Source: Paenibacillus sp. S150
Lineage (GTDB): Bacteria > Bacillota > Bacilli > Paenibacillales > Paenibacillaceae
DNA: 64,000 bases
Assembly (NCBI RefSeq): GCF_019352175.1
Contig: NZ_JACBYI010000003.1
Span: 62,001-126,000, forward strand
Direction: 5' to 3'
Under the pieces are notes generated by a model. That model did not search any database, was not told where the DNA came from, and saw only the letters and a list, made by a program, of their open reading frames with translations. How positions within the stretch are numbered: position 1 is the stretch's first letter; each line of letters starts with the position of its first letter. Below are positions 25,896-34,096 of the stretch, piece after piece. A program made the position numbers and the translations under genes.

Positions 25896-27212
25896 TTAGA
25901 GGGCTGTTCCGCCGATTATGACACTCCCCAGATCCTCAAGCAGCGTTAAACCGCCTGTGAAACCGGCATACCCTTTATTGAGAACAGTGCGGTCGGCAAC
26001 GGGAAAGGATACGGGCAGAAAAGGGATGTTCAAACGCTGTGCTGCAGATTGCTCAATGGAGCTGCCGATGAGAAGCCCGATACCGCTGCGCAGCACCAGT
26101 TCTTCTATTTTTTGCCCATCCTGCTCAAAAATGATTTCCAGGGTGCTGCCGGCGCTGAGTCCGGTCCAGCTCTTGGACAGAGAAGCTTGCGTATCCCGGG
26201 GAAGATCGTCTGTCAGGACAATGATCCGGGGAATCAGGCCAAGGGGATCAACCAGAAACTGGAGCAGGCCGGACACGATGCTGCTGTCGCCGATTAAGGC
26301 GAAGCTTTTTTGAAATCCATAGCGGTAATAGGCATCCAGCAGCTGGAGAATATAATAGCGTTCTTCGTTCAGGTTTCGGGCAATGCTTTCCTCTAGCTTG
26401 CGCCCGTCCAATTCCAGCTTCTCCGCCGCACTTCTCAGCAGCTGTGCCGTTTGCCAGGCTCCCACCGGGTAGCCGTCAAAATGCAGATAGGGAATACCGG
26501 CCTGCTGCTCCAGCCACTTGCATATTTCCAGGCTATGGACGGAAAATGACAGATTGAGCGAGGCTGAAAAGATCCGGCTCCACTCGTCAAGACTTGAGCC
26601 CGGCCCGAATAGAACATTGGCCTCCGCACCGATTTCCGCAAAGCCGTTCTGCAAGCCCCGGAGATTCCCCCTCCAGAAGACATCCTGTTCCGGAATCACA
26701 CCGAAGATATTGACCCTGCGCGTGTCCCTCTCACTTAAGACAGCTGACAGCTTATCGAACTGGCGCAGTATCCCCAGAACAGCGGCGGTATAGCCCTGAT
26801 GCACACTGCCTTTAAAGCCCGGTGTGCTGATGTGGACGGCTTTGTAAGACTGCTCCTGAAGCTCTTTGGTCATTGCAGGGACATCGTCTCCTACCAGCTC
26901 AGGAGTGCAGCCGGTCAGCACTACATAGAAGTCGCCGCTTTTCACCTTCACAGTATTCTTAAGCTGTTCCCTGAGCCGTGAGGTTCCGCCGAAGACTACC
27001 TGCCGCTCCAGAAAATTAGTCGATGGCAGTCCCAGCCCGCCTGTATCCCCAGACCCCGCATTGCCGCTAAGACTGCTGACACCCACATACTGCTGAACCC
27101 CGCAGCCTGAGGTGGAATGAATAACCGGCACCGCGCCTGTGATTGATTTTACCGTCTGCACCGCACCGTGAAGCATACAGCTGTTGCGGTTGATCGCTAT
27201 CGCTGCCCCCAA
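25896..27212 (-). CDS. Nitrogenase component 1 beta-like protein (K2)
   Basis: A 438-residue NifK-family protein translated from a TTG at 27210-27212, immediately next to the D2 stop and behind AGGAGG. Cys12 (NSCMLHG), Cys37 (TSGCGVQQ) and Cys102 (LTGCTPELVGDD) fall at exactly the same numbers as in K1, so all three beta-side cluster ligands are conserved. The tail NKGYAGFTGGLTLLEDLG also matches K1. With D2, which supplies only one cysteine, it would build a simpler interface cluster, possibly [4Fe-4S]. It could be a second reductase or a cofactor-assembly scaffold. Confidence 0.82.
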   Translation of the reverse strand: MGAAIAINRNSCMLHGAVQTVKSITGAVPVIHSTSGCGVQQYVGVSSLSGNAGSGDTGGLGLPSTNFLERQVVFGGTSRLREQLKNTVKVKSGDFYVVLTGCTPELVGDDVPAMTKELQEQSYKAVHISTPGFKGSVHQGYTAAVLGILRQFDKLSAVLSERDTRRVNIFGVIPEQDVFWRGNLRGLQNGFAEIGAEANVLFGPGSSLDEWSRIFSASLNLSFSVHSLEICKWLEQQAGIPYLHFDGYPVGAWQTAQLLRSAAEKLELDGRKLEESIARNLNEERYYILQLLDAYYRYGFQKSFALIGDSSIVSGLLQFLVDPLGLIPRIIVLTDDLPRDTQASLSKSWTGLSAGSTLEIIFEQDGQKIEELVLRSGIGLLIGSSIEQSAAQRLNIPFLPVSFPVADRTVLNKGYAGFTGGLTLLEDLGSVIIGGTAL

Positions 27213-28622
27213 TTATTTCACCTCCTGTTTGATATGCCAGTTGGAGCTTCGGTTCAGCCAGTTATTCCGGTAAGGAAGCTCTCCGCCTTCTCCCGCATAC
27301 CTGCTTAAGGCGTTGTTCCGCAGAGCATTGGCTATAGCAGAACTTAAGGCCTTTGCGCCGGCAAAGCCGTAAATATCCAAATGATCAATGGCAACGGCAG
27401 GAATACCCGCCCTAACCGCCCATACTGCATCCTCGGACCGCCCAATATACAGGTCAGGCGCCAGCTTCTTCAGCAGATTCACCTTTTCAAAAGGCTGCCC
27501 CTGCTGGACATAGACTGGCGTATCCGGCCGCTGCGCCTGAAGCTCACGGACAGTATCCGCATGTGAGCGGTCTATATGGCTTACGGCAACCCCGGCAACC
27601 CTTCCTCCCAGCTCCGTAATCAGGCCGGACACACCAAAGGCCTGCTGGGGAGGCAGATCAATGAACACCGAAGCAGTACTAAGAAGCCTGCTGTTCAAGA
27701 TACTGTCCGCTGCATTCTTCTCGGCTTCAATGTAAGCTTCTGCAATCTCAGCGGAACCGAAGATGCGGGCGGCAGCAAGCAGCCAGCGCTCTGTGCTGCG
27801 GATGCCGATCGGTGCGGATTCCCGCAGATGCGTAATCCCGTACTCCTCCTCCAGCCAGTGAAGCAAATAAAGGGCATTGTCATTGTCGATGGCAATGGAT
27901 GCTATCGCTTGTCTGGCTGTTCTCAGTACGGACAAGGAATATGTCCCGGCAGCCAGATTAACGAAAACTCCAGCCCCGGCAAGATCTCTGACAATATGGT
28001 CTGTGTGCGTTTCCGCCGTGCCGAACAGATTAATTGCCGCTGCCGGGGATTCCGGTGCCTCCTTGCTTAATACATATTTGGCAAGTGCGTGATACACCAG
28101 ATCATAGCCGTACACGGAGGTTTTGGACCTGAAGCCTGCGGCATAGACGGGAACAACCGGGATGCCGAGAGAATCGCTTTTATCCACGATGATCGATTGA
28201 ATGTCATCATTGTTAATGGCGATGACGGGTGTCGCCAGGATAAAAATAATTTCCGGACGGTACACGCGGTAAGCCCGCTCTACAGCTTCACCCAGCTTGT
28301 CATCCGCACCCAGGATCGAATCATTCTCTTCAATATTGGTGATTATCCAGCTGCTTCCGCTGCGGTTAAGGTAATCCTCAAGCTTGACCGCGCCGCAGCC
28401 CGGCGGACCGTGAATGATCGTCACGCTTCCGCTGATTCTGCCAAGCAGCTGCAGCGCCCCGATAACTTCATCATAGGCTGTCTCCGAATATGTGCGGATA
28501 CGCTGTCTGCTCTCTTGTTCCCCCAATTCTGCAGCCAAGGAGGCATAATCTCCCGCATAGGCGGTTAAGGCAGCATGTTTTTTTTCTCTTGTACGCGGAA
28601 ACCGTTGACGAAGGTCGCTCAT
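27213..28622 (-). CDS. Degenerate nitrogenase component 1 alpha-like protein (D2)
   Basis: 469 residues from the ATG at 28620-28622 with GAGGG upstream, ten bases after the H gene; the longer frame to 28679 overlaps H. It aligns with D1 over its length (HGPPGCGAVK, NNDDIQSII, YDLVYHALAKYVL, LPYRNNWLNRSSNW). It contains a single cysteine, Cys76. The position of D1 Cys51 is Asp51, the position of Cys143 falls on Thr131/Pro132, and the cofactor cysteine region reads IAIDNDNALY. So two of three P-cluster cysteines and the cofactor cysteine are gone. This resembles BchB of protochlorophyllide reductase or NifN more than NifD. Confidence 0.8.
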   Translation of the reverse strand: MSDLRQRFPRTREKKHAALTAYAGDYASLAAELGEQESRQRIRTYSETAYDEVIGALQLLGRISGSVTIIHGPPGCGAVKLEDYLNRSGSSWIITNIEENDSILGADDKLGEAVERAYRVYRPEIIFILATPVIAINNDDIQSIIVDKSDSLGIPVVPVYAAGFRSKTSVYGYDLVYHALAKYVLSKEAPESPAAAINLFGTAETHTDHIVRDLAGAGVFVNLAAGTYSLSVLRTARQAIASIAIDNDNALYLLHWLEEEYGITHLRESAPIGIRSTERWLLAAARIFGSAEIAEAYIEAEKNAADSILNSRLLSTASVFIDLPPQQAFGVSGLITELGGRVAGVAVSHIDRSHADTVRELQAQRPDTPVYVQQGQPFEKVNLLKKLAPDLYIGRSEDAVWAVRAGIPAVAIDHLDIYGFAGAKALSSAIANALRNNALSRYAGEGGELPYRNNWLNRSSNWHIKQEVK

Positions 28623-28632
28623 ATCAATTCCC

Positions 28633-29502
28633 TCATCGGCTTGCCGCCGCAAAGGCGGCAGCCTCGGATTGGATGGCATCTCCCCAGCTTCTGGCCCAAT
28701 CCCGCAGATCCGTCACATTCAGCGGATTGGGAATTGTCAGCTCCTCATTCTCCGCAATCGCTGCCGCAAGCTTCCGGTACACATCCGCCTGCGCAGATTC
28801 GGGGCTGGCTTCAATGACCGTCTTTCCATACAGCTCACTCTGTGCAACCACCGGGGAGCGGGGGACAAAGCCTGCTACGGATGTTGCTGTCTTCGCGGCA
28901 AAATCCTGAATCAGTTCTTGCGGATATCCGGGCAGTATGCTGTTCCCGATGATGCCGCCAAGCTTTGCTCCACCTGAAGGGGCATATTTGTTAATGGCTT
29001 TAAATAAATTGTTGGCCGCATAGATCGCCATAAAATCCGATGAACTGACTACATAAGCCCGGTCGGTAATTCCGTCACGGATCGGAACGGCAAATCCGCC
29101 GCAGACCACATCCCCGAGGACATCGTACAGCACGTAGTCCGCCTCGAATTCCTCGAAGACATTCAGCTCCTGCAGAAGGCTTACCGCGGCATTGATGCCT
29201 CTGCCCGCGCAGCCCACACCCGGCACCGGTCCGCCGGCTTCAATGCAGAGAATTTCTTTGAAGCCAAGCGCGGATATTTCCTGCAGCCTGACATTGCTGC
29301 TGTCTCTAAGGCTGTCAATCACTGTAGGCAAATAGTTGCCGCCGCGCAGCGTATTGGTGGAATCGCTCTTTGGATCGCACCCGATCTGTATAACTCGCTT
29401 GCCCGCCTCCGCCAGAGCGGCGCTGATATTGGAAGTGGTCGTGGACTTGCCGATGCCTCCTTTGCCGTAAATCGCTATGTGCTTCGCTTTTTTTGCCATC
29501 AT
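28633..29502 (-). CDS. Nitrogenase reductase-like iron protein (H)
   Basis: A 289-residue NifH-family ATPase with AGGAGG before the double ATG. P-loop [11 protein letters not shown], switch [10 protein letters not shown], [4Fe-4S] ligands Cys98 (GVGCAGRG, with the Arg that is ADP-ribosylated in some NifH) and Cys134 ([10 protein letters not shown]) are intact. It would form a homodimer that delivers electrons to a component 1 with ATP hydrolysis. It is the only H protein here and sits between metK and D2, so it may serve both D2K2 and D1K1. Sulfur neighbours argue against N2 fixation. The exact subfamily needs phylogeny. Confidence 0.9.
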   Translation of the reverse strand: MMAKKAKHIAIYGKGGIGKSTTTSNISAALAEAGKRVIQIGCDPKSDSTNTLRGGNYLPTVIDSLRDSSNVRLQEISALGFKEILCIEAGGPVPGVGCAGRGINAAVSLLQELNVFEEFEADYVLYDVLGDVVCGGFAVPIRDGITDRAYVVSSSDFMAIYAANNLFKAINKYAPSGGAKLGGIIGNSILPGYPQELIQDFAAKTATSVAGFVPRSPVVAQSELYGKTVIEASPESAQADVYRKLAAAIAENEELTIPNPLNVTDLRDWARSWGDAIQSEAAAFAAASR

Positions 29503-29548
29503 GTATGCCTCCTAATGTTCATGCTCAAGTCCGGTACGATATCACAAA

Positions 29549-30787
29549 TCAGCTAAGTGTATGATGTGCAGCCTGTGCAGCTTCCGCAGGGTTCCGCAAT
29601 AGCCCGGCCGCTGCTTTCAGTTCCTCAATCTTGTCTGTCTTTTCCCAGGGAAGATCAATATCGCTTCTGCCAAAATGACCATACGCCGCAGTCTGGCTGT
29701 AAATAGGCCGTTTGAGATCCAGCTGCCTTATGATTGCTGAAGGCCTCAGATCAAAGGTGTTGGTCACAAGCCCAGCGATCTGACGGTCGGATAAGCTGCC
29801 CGTTCCAAAGGTGTTGACGGATATCGATACCGGACTCGCAACCCCGATGGCATAGGCAATCTGGATTTCCGCTCTGCGCGCCAGTCCGGCGGCGACAATA
29901 TTTTTGGCTGCATACCGCGCTGCATATGCCGCGCTCCGGTCTACCTTGGTCGGGTCCTTGCCGCTAAAGGCTCCGCCGCCATGACGTGAATAACCGCCAT
30001 AAGTATCCACAATGATTTTCCGTCCGGTCAGACCGGCGTCACCATGCGGCCCGCCAACTACAAACCGTCCGGTAGGATTAATATAGTATTTGGTCTCTGT
30101 GTCCAGCAGCCCTTCAGGTACGGTCGGTTCAATCACATGCTGAACGATGTCCTTCCATATCTGATCCAGCTCCACATCCGGGTCATGCTGCGTGGAGACA
30201 ACGATGGTATCCACCCGGACCGCCTGCTCCCCATCGTATTCCACGGTAACCTGGGTTTTGCCGTCCGGTCTCAGGTAAGGGAGTTTGCCGTTCTTCCGCA
30301 CCTCCGCCAGTTTCCTGGAGAGCCGATGTGCCAATGAGATCGGCAGCGGGAACAGCTCCGCCGTTTCATCCGTGGCATACCCAAACACAAGCCCTTGATC
30401 ACCTGCGCCAAGATCGTCACTGTCCTCTTCCGCCCCGGTTCCTGTTCTGGATTCGAAAGCGCGGTCCACACCCTGGGCAATATCCGGCGACTGTTCATCC
30501 AGCGAGCTGAGAATCGCGCAGGTGCTGCCGTCGAAGCCAAGTGAGGAATGGTTGTAACCAATGTCCAGAATTGTCTTTCTGGCGATGAGGGGTATGTTCA
30601 CACTCGCAGCCGTTGAAATCTCGCCGGCAATCAGGACTAGTCCGGTGGTAACTGCAACTTCACAAGCCACTCTTCCCTCCGGGTCCTGCTCCAGTATCGC
30701 ATCAAGGATCGCATCGGAAATTTGATCACAGATTTTGTCGGGATGGCCTTCGGTAACGGATTCGGAAGTAAACAAATGATTGGTCAT
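29549..30787 (-). CDS. metK: S-adenosylmethionine synthetase
   Basis: 412 residues from the ATG at 30785-30787 with GAAGG upstream; a TTG two codons earlier is less likely. Family signatures are [27 protein letters not shown] and [19 protein letters not shown]. It makes SAM from methionine and ATP in the cytoplasm. It is the first gene of operon 2, 46 bp before the H gene. The setting suggests a dedicated copy supplying SAM to the downstream radical SAM protein, with the nucleosidase clearing by-products. Whether the genome holds another metK cannot be seen here. Confidence 0.94.
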   Translation of the reverse strand: MTNHLFTSESVTEGHPDKICDQISDAILDAILEQDPEGRVACEVAVTTGLVLIAGEISTAASVNIPLIARKTILDIGYNHSSLGFDGSTCAILSSLDEQSPDIAQGVDRAFESRTGTGAEEDSDDLGAGDQGLVFGYATDETAELFPLPISLAHRLSRKLAEVRKNGKLPYLRPDGKTQVTVEYDGEQAVRVDTIVVSTQHDPDVELDQIWKDIVQHVIEPTVPEGLLDTETKYYINPTGRFVVGGPHGDAGLTGRKIIVDTYGGYSRHGGGAFSGKDPTKVDRSAAYAARYAAKNIVAAGLARRAEIQIAYAIGVASPVSISVNTFGTGSLSDRQIAGLVTNTFDLRPSAIIRQLDLKRPIYSQTAAYGHFGRSDIDLPWEKTDKIEELKAAAGLLRNPAEAAQAAHHTLS

Positions 30788-30812
30788 GCGCAACCTTCTT
30801 CCTATTAGATTT

Positions 30813-30828
30813 TGTGATATTAATCACA
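30813..30828 (-). promoter_or_regulatory. TGTGA-N6-TCACA palindrome before metK (Fnr/Crp- or Rex-type)
   Basis: TTGTGA-TATTAA-TCACAA, perfect 6-bp arms, about 26 bp before the metK ATG. It is downstream of the attenuator and of the strong promoter, a position that suits repression or a road-block more than class II activation. The A/T-rich centre and arms also fit a Rex operator with two changes. Confidence 0.55.
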
Positions 30829-30879
30829 ACGATTGGTAAACAAAGCTGATTTCCGCTCTACACGGGTTCCTATGTTTTC

Positions 30880-30959
30880 AAAAAAAGAAGGCCCTGGGCA
30901 ATAAAGCAAATCCGCATAAGGGCAGATTCACTTTATGTACAGAGCCTCCGGCTGGCCGG
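30880..30959 (-). terminator. Leader attenuator of operon 2 with adjoining CCGG hairpin
   Basis: On the minus strand: GACCGG-CCAG-CCGGA mini-hairpin, then a terminator made of an outer 10-bp stem (GGAGGCTCTG / CAGGGCCTTC) and an inner fully paired 13-bp stem (with G-U pairs), then TTTTTTT. The mini-hairpin shares two bases with the terminator arm. It lies only about 40 nt downstream of the promoter at 30996-31024. Confidence 0.78.
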
Positions 30960-30995
30960 TCAACTAATTTCGAGTATTTTCATAGGATTAATAAG

Positions 30996-31024
30996 ATAAT
31001 AGGAATTCGCTGCACTTTTGTCAA
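30996..31024 (-). promoter_or_regulatory. Consensus sigma-A promoter of nitrogenase-like operon 2
   Basis: TTGACA (31019-31024) and TATTAT (30996-31001) on the minus strand with a 17-bp spacer, between the Nudix stop at 31079 and the attenuator. The first gene, metK, starts about 200 nt downstream. Confidence 0.85.
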
Positions 31025-31078
31025 TAAGATAAATTACACAACCCTGTTAAGCTTTATGTTAGGGTATAGGAACACCGC

Positions 31079-31546
31079 TTACCACCCATGGCTGGAGAAC
31101 CAAAAATCATCCCTTAGCTTTCCCACTGCCTGCTTCACAAAAGGAATCAATTTCTCAGGCAGCTTGTCCAAAGAAAACCAGCCAATATCATCGCATTTAT
31201 CTGGCTCGGCATTTAGAAGCTCACCCGACCAGCGCTCAGCGGTGAAGAAAAAATCAATCCGTCCGCCGTCATTCGTCTTAATATGCATAACCCCCAGCCT
31301 CTTCAAATCCTGGTGCTGAACAGTAATTCCGCATTCCTCATATACCTCACGGGCAGCTGCTTCATGCAATTGTTCCCCGCCATCCAGCCGTCCTGCCGGA
31401 AGGCCGTAGCAGCCGTCATCATGTCCGGTGTTGCAGCGCCTGAGCAGAACTATTTCTTGATCTTTAATTAAAACGGTATGGACCACGCTTAATACCCGGA
31501 ACTCCGCCACGATAACCCCTGCTCTCTTTTCATGAAATAAGCACAT
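31079..31546 (-). CDS. Nudix hydrolase
   Basis: Up to 155 residues, with the Nudix box GRLDGGEQLHEAAAREVYEECGI complete and the beta-strand VVHTVLIKDQEIVLLRR before it. An ATG at 31546 has a weak AGGA; a GTG at 31510 behind CAGGGG is an equally plausible start, giving about 143 residues. The sequence resembles (d)NTP or nucleoside-diphosphate pyrophosphatases of the MutT type, but the substrate is unknown. It lies directly upstream of the operon 2 promoter and probably belongs to a separate transcript. Confidence 0.87.
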   Translation of the reverse strand: MCLFHEKRAGVIVAEFRVLSVVHTVLIKDQEIVLLRRCNTGHDDGCYGLPAGRLDGGEQLHEAAAREVYEECGITVQHQDLKRLGVMHIKTNDGGRIDFFFTAERWSGELLNAEPDKCDDIGWFSLDKLPEKLIPFVKQAVGKLRDDFWFSSHGW

Positions 31547-31715
31547 ACGTTCCTGCTATTTTTCATAGAATATAACACATCGTAGTGTAAAAGAGTACTA
31601 TGCCCTTTACCGGAAACTCTGCCGTCTATGACGTAAAACGGAGTATAGCTGCGATTTGTAGAAGTGTCCGTAGTAGTTGATCCACCCTCTAATTGAAGCA
31701 TTGTACATCCATGAC

Positions 31716-32038
31716 AGCCATTTTAGTGGTAAAAAGGATAACTAAGGTAGCTCATTCCGATCCTGGATCATCCCTAGTGGGAAAAAGTACAACTAATCCG
31801 GCTGAAATCAGCCGTATGGCGGGAGCGGGCCTCCATGAAGTGTACAAAATCCCACTAAAGCCCGTTAGAGCCAGAATTCCAGCCCATTAGTGTTACTTTT
31901 TACACTTCGCTTCAGTCCCCTATGAATCTCCTCCTTGCGTTCCATCCGCTTGTTCAGGTTCTCCGGTTCCACTCATATAAGCTGATTCAATTCAGGATAA
32001 ATTAATTTTCTTTATTGTGTTTTTTAAAGATTACAGAA
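31716..32038. repeat. Dispersed ~300-bp repeat R2, copy b
   Basis: Homologous over its whole length to 896-1194, with the same order of four AGTG...ACTAA boxes and the same 3' end (TTTATTGTGTTTTTTAAAGAT). It fills most of the 31547-32176 gap. I see no gene or promoter of note in the remainder. Confidence 0.8.
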
Positions 32039-32121
32039 TTGATAGTCACTTCAGTTTATTGTGGCAAAGTATAGAGGTGATTATACGCCGCAGCGGACCA
32101 GGGTTAACTCCATTCACGCGC

Positions 32122-32162
32122 AAAAAGCCGGACAGGCAGATATGCTCAGCCTGTCCGGCTTT
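32122..32162 (-). terminator. Intrinsic terminator of the yebC-like gene
   Basis: AAGCCGGACAGGC...GCCTGTCCGGCTTTTT on the minus strand: a 13-bp perfect stem and T-run, 15 bp after the stop at 32177. Confidence 0.9.
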
Positions 32163-32176
32163 GGTTAACGGCGGTT

Positions 32177-32896
32177 CTATTCTTCCGAATCCACGTTATG
32201 GTAGACCTGCTGCACATCGTCCAGCTCCTCCAAAGCGTCAATCAGCTTCTCGAACTGTGCTTCGGCATCCTCCGGAAGAGCCACGTAGTTCTGCGGAAGC
32301 ATGGTCAGCTCAGCCACAGTGAAGTCCGTAATTCCGGCGCCCCGGAATACCTCCTGCACAGCATGGAACTGGTCAGGCTCGGCATAGACAATTACAGCCT
32401 CGTCCTCTTCCAGCACATCGCGCACATCCAGATCCGCTTCAATCAGCAGCTCCATGACTTCGTCGGACGTTTTGCCTTCCAGACCGATAACAGCCGTTGG
32501 CTCGAACATATAGGTTACAGAACCGCTGACACCCATGTTGCCGCCGTTTTTACTGAACGCCGAGCGGACCAGAGGCGCTGTACGGTTGACGTTGTTGGTC
32601 AGCGCATCGATGATGATCATCGAGCCGCTTGGGCCAAATCCTTCGTAGCGCAGCTCTACGTAGTTTTCGTCGCCGCTGCCTTTGGCTTTGTCCAGGGCCC
32701 GGTCGATAATGGCCTTGGGCACATTGTACGTTTTGGCACGCTCCAGCACGACCTTCAGCGCACGGTTCGATTCCGGGTCCGGCTCACCTTTCTTCGCGGC
32801 TACATAAATTTCCACACCGAACTTGGCGTATACCTTACTTGTATTGGCATCCTTGGACGCCTTCTTTTCTTTAATATTATTCCACTTACGACCCAT
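32177..32896 (-). CDS. YebC/PmpR-family protein, YeeI type
   Basis: 239 residues from the ATG at 32894-32896 ([27 protein letters not shown]), the start used by the YeeI branch; the ORF can extend five codons further without a better ribosome-binding site. The conserved middle reads [28 protein letters not shown]. Family members were long annotated as DNA-binding regulators; more recent work ties them to translation, relieving stalled ribosomes. Monocistronic, with its own terminator. Confidence 0.9.
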   Translation of the reverse strand: MGRKWNNIKEKKASKDANTSKVYAKFGVEIYVAAKKGEPDPESNRALKVVLERAKTYNVPKAIIDRALDKAKGSGDENYVELRYEGFGPSGSMIIIDALTNNVNRTAPLVRSAFSKNGGNMGVSGSVTYMFEPTAVIGLEGKTSDEVMELLIEADLDVRDVLEEDEAVIVYAEPDQFHAVQEVFRGAGITDFTVAELTMLPQNYVALPEDAEAQFEKLIDALEELDDVQQVYHNVDSEE

Positions 32897-33161
32897 ATTG
32901 TTCCCGCTCACTTTCCAACATTAATTATAAACAGTCCCATATATTATACCTCTGTTCGATATATCCCGTAAAGGGCAGTCCCATCGCCTGCTAAAAATCC
33001 AGCAAAGCCAGCATTCTGTCCACGCTTATCGGGATTTGCACATTTTGCTATTTTTCTGACCATGCATGAAAAATCACCTGCCAAAAAGCAATAAAGCCCT
33101 CATCCGCAAGATTGTCGTCTTGGGGACGAGAGCTGTAATCCTCGCTGTGGTACTGCCTCTG

Positions 33162-33581
33162 TTATCCAATCTGTTTATTAAGGAGCGTATCCCGGTAAGG
33201 CTGGGCAATAATATGGCGCTGAAGATCCAGTTCACTTTTGATATCAGCAAATATATCCTTCAAAGTAGTGAACATCAGGATCGTATCCTGCTCTATATAG
33301 CTCAGAACATTGCCGATGCTTTGCTCGAACTTCCCAACATTGCGGCTGTTTACATTCTTAAGAATCAACGAGCACCATGAGGTTAAGCGAACATAATCCG
33401 ACAGCACATGCGCCTGCAAATAGACCTCAATCGGTTTCAGTTTGGCCCATTTCATGGTCCCATCCTGCAGGAGATCCGAGGTGAACTCAGCAAACACTAT
33501 GGATGAGTTATCAAAAATAAAAAATTTAAGTTCTTCCTCAATGTCATCATATGACTGAAGGATACTTGAAAGAACCCCCAT
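33162..33581 (-). CDS. Hypothetical protein
   Basis: 139 residues from the ATG at 33579-33581, preceded by a strong GGGAGGTG. Predicted mostly helical, without membrane segments or signal peptide, and with no motif I recognise. It opens MGVLSSILQSYDDIEEELKF and ends DTLLNKQIG. The strong ribosome-binding site argues that it is real. An overlapping plus-strand frame (33066-33380) lacks one and is taken as a shadow. No neighbour suggests a role. Confidence 0.65.
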   Translation of the reverse strand: MGVLSSILQSYDDIEEELKFFIFDNSSIVFAEFTSDLLQDGTMKWAKLKPIEVYLQAHVLSDYVRLTSWCSLILKNVNSRNVGKFEQSIGNVLSYIEQDTILMFTTLKDIFADIKSELDLQRHIIAQPYRDTLLNKQIG

Positions 33582-33805
33582 CGTTCCACCTCCCGTAATG
33601 AACAAGTCATAACGCGCTCCGGATAACCGTTATGCTGCAAATGACCGTTATTGTCCAGTATATCCCTAGTTCAGCCAAGAAGATATTATTTCATAATTTT
33701 TTCACAAAATGTTAGTGTTCATATGTATTCTTCAAATAACATTTGATGTGATATAAAACAAAAATCCGGTGTGTTATGCCGCTTCCCGGGTTTACGCCCG
33801 ACTGC

Positions 33806-33834
33806 TTGAAACTGATAAAGTTTAAATTCATAAT
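33806..33834 (+). promoter_or_regulatory. Sigma-A promoter of the small frameshifted gene
   Basis: TTGAAA (33806-33811), 17-bp spacer, CATAAT (33829-33834), 25 bp before the ATG at 33859. Confidence 0.65.
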
Positions 33835-33858
33835 ATATAAAAAAGTGAGGTGTTGACT

Positions 33859-34018
33859 ATGAATAAGAACTCTCTTACTACTGGTATATCTTTAGGGTTG
33901 TGCTTTGGCGTTGTATTTTGGCGTTGTATTTTGGGCAGCACTCGATAGTATTCCTTTGGGGAAAACGGATACCCAATCCGGTCAATGTTTCCCTTTTCAG
34001 GAAATCAGCCTGGATTAA
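33859..34018 (+). pseudogene. Small hydrophobic protein gene broken by a 13-bp duplication
   Basis: A frame with a good promoter and GTGAGGTG ribosome-binding site starts MNKNSLTTGISLGLCFGVVFW but stops after 29 codons at 33948. The sequence TTGGCGTTGTATT is present twice in tandem at about 33905-33930. Removing one copy restores the frame through WAALDSIPLGK to a stop at 34018, about 48 residues. Small proteins with this glycine-rich hydrophobic pattern are frequent in Bacillota, function unknown. It could be a pseudogene or a slippage-switchable gene. Confidence 0.65.
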
Positions 34019-34096
34019 GTCATCTTTTTCCCGCTATTTCATCTACCATGATTTATAGCTGGCAACATATAAGTTCTTATCTTTCGAGAACAAACG

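Noticed and set aside
25896-29502. A nitrogen-fixing nifHDK operon
   Set aside because: D2 lacks two of three P-cluster cysteines and the cofactor cysteine, no recognisable nifB/E/N/X/V is present, and all neighbours are sulfur or SAM genes.
30860-31010. SAM-I (S-box) riboswitch before metK
   Set aside because: The conserved S-box core is absent and the leader before the terminator is only about 40-50 nt.
33066-33380. 104-residue plus-strand ORF
   Set aside because: No ribosome-binding site, and it overlaps the better-supported minus-strand gene at 33162-33581.
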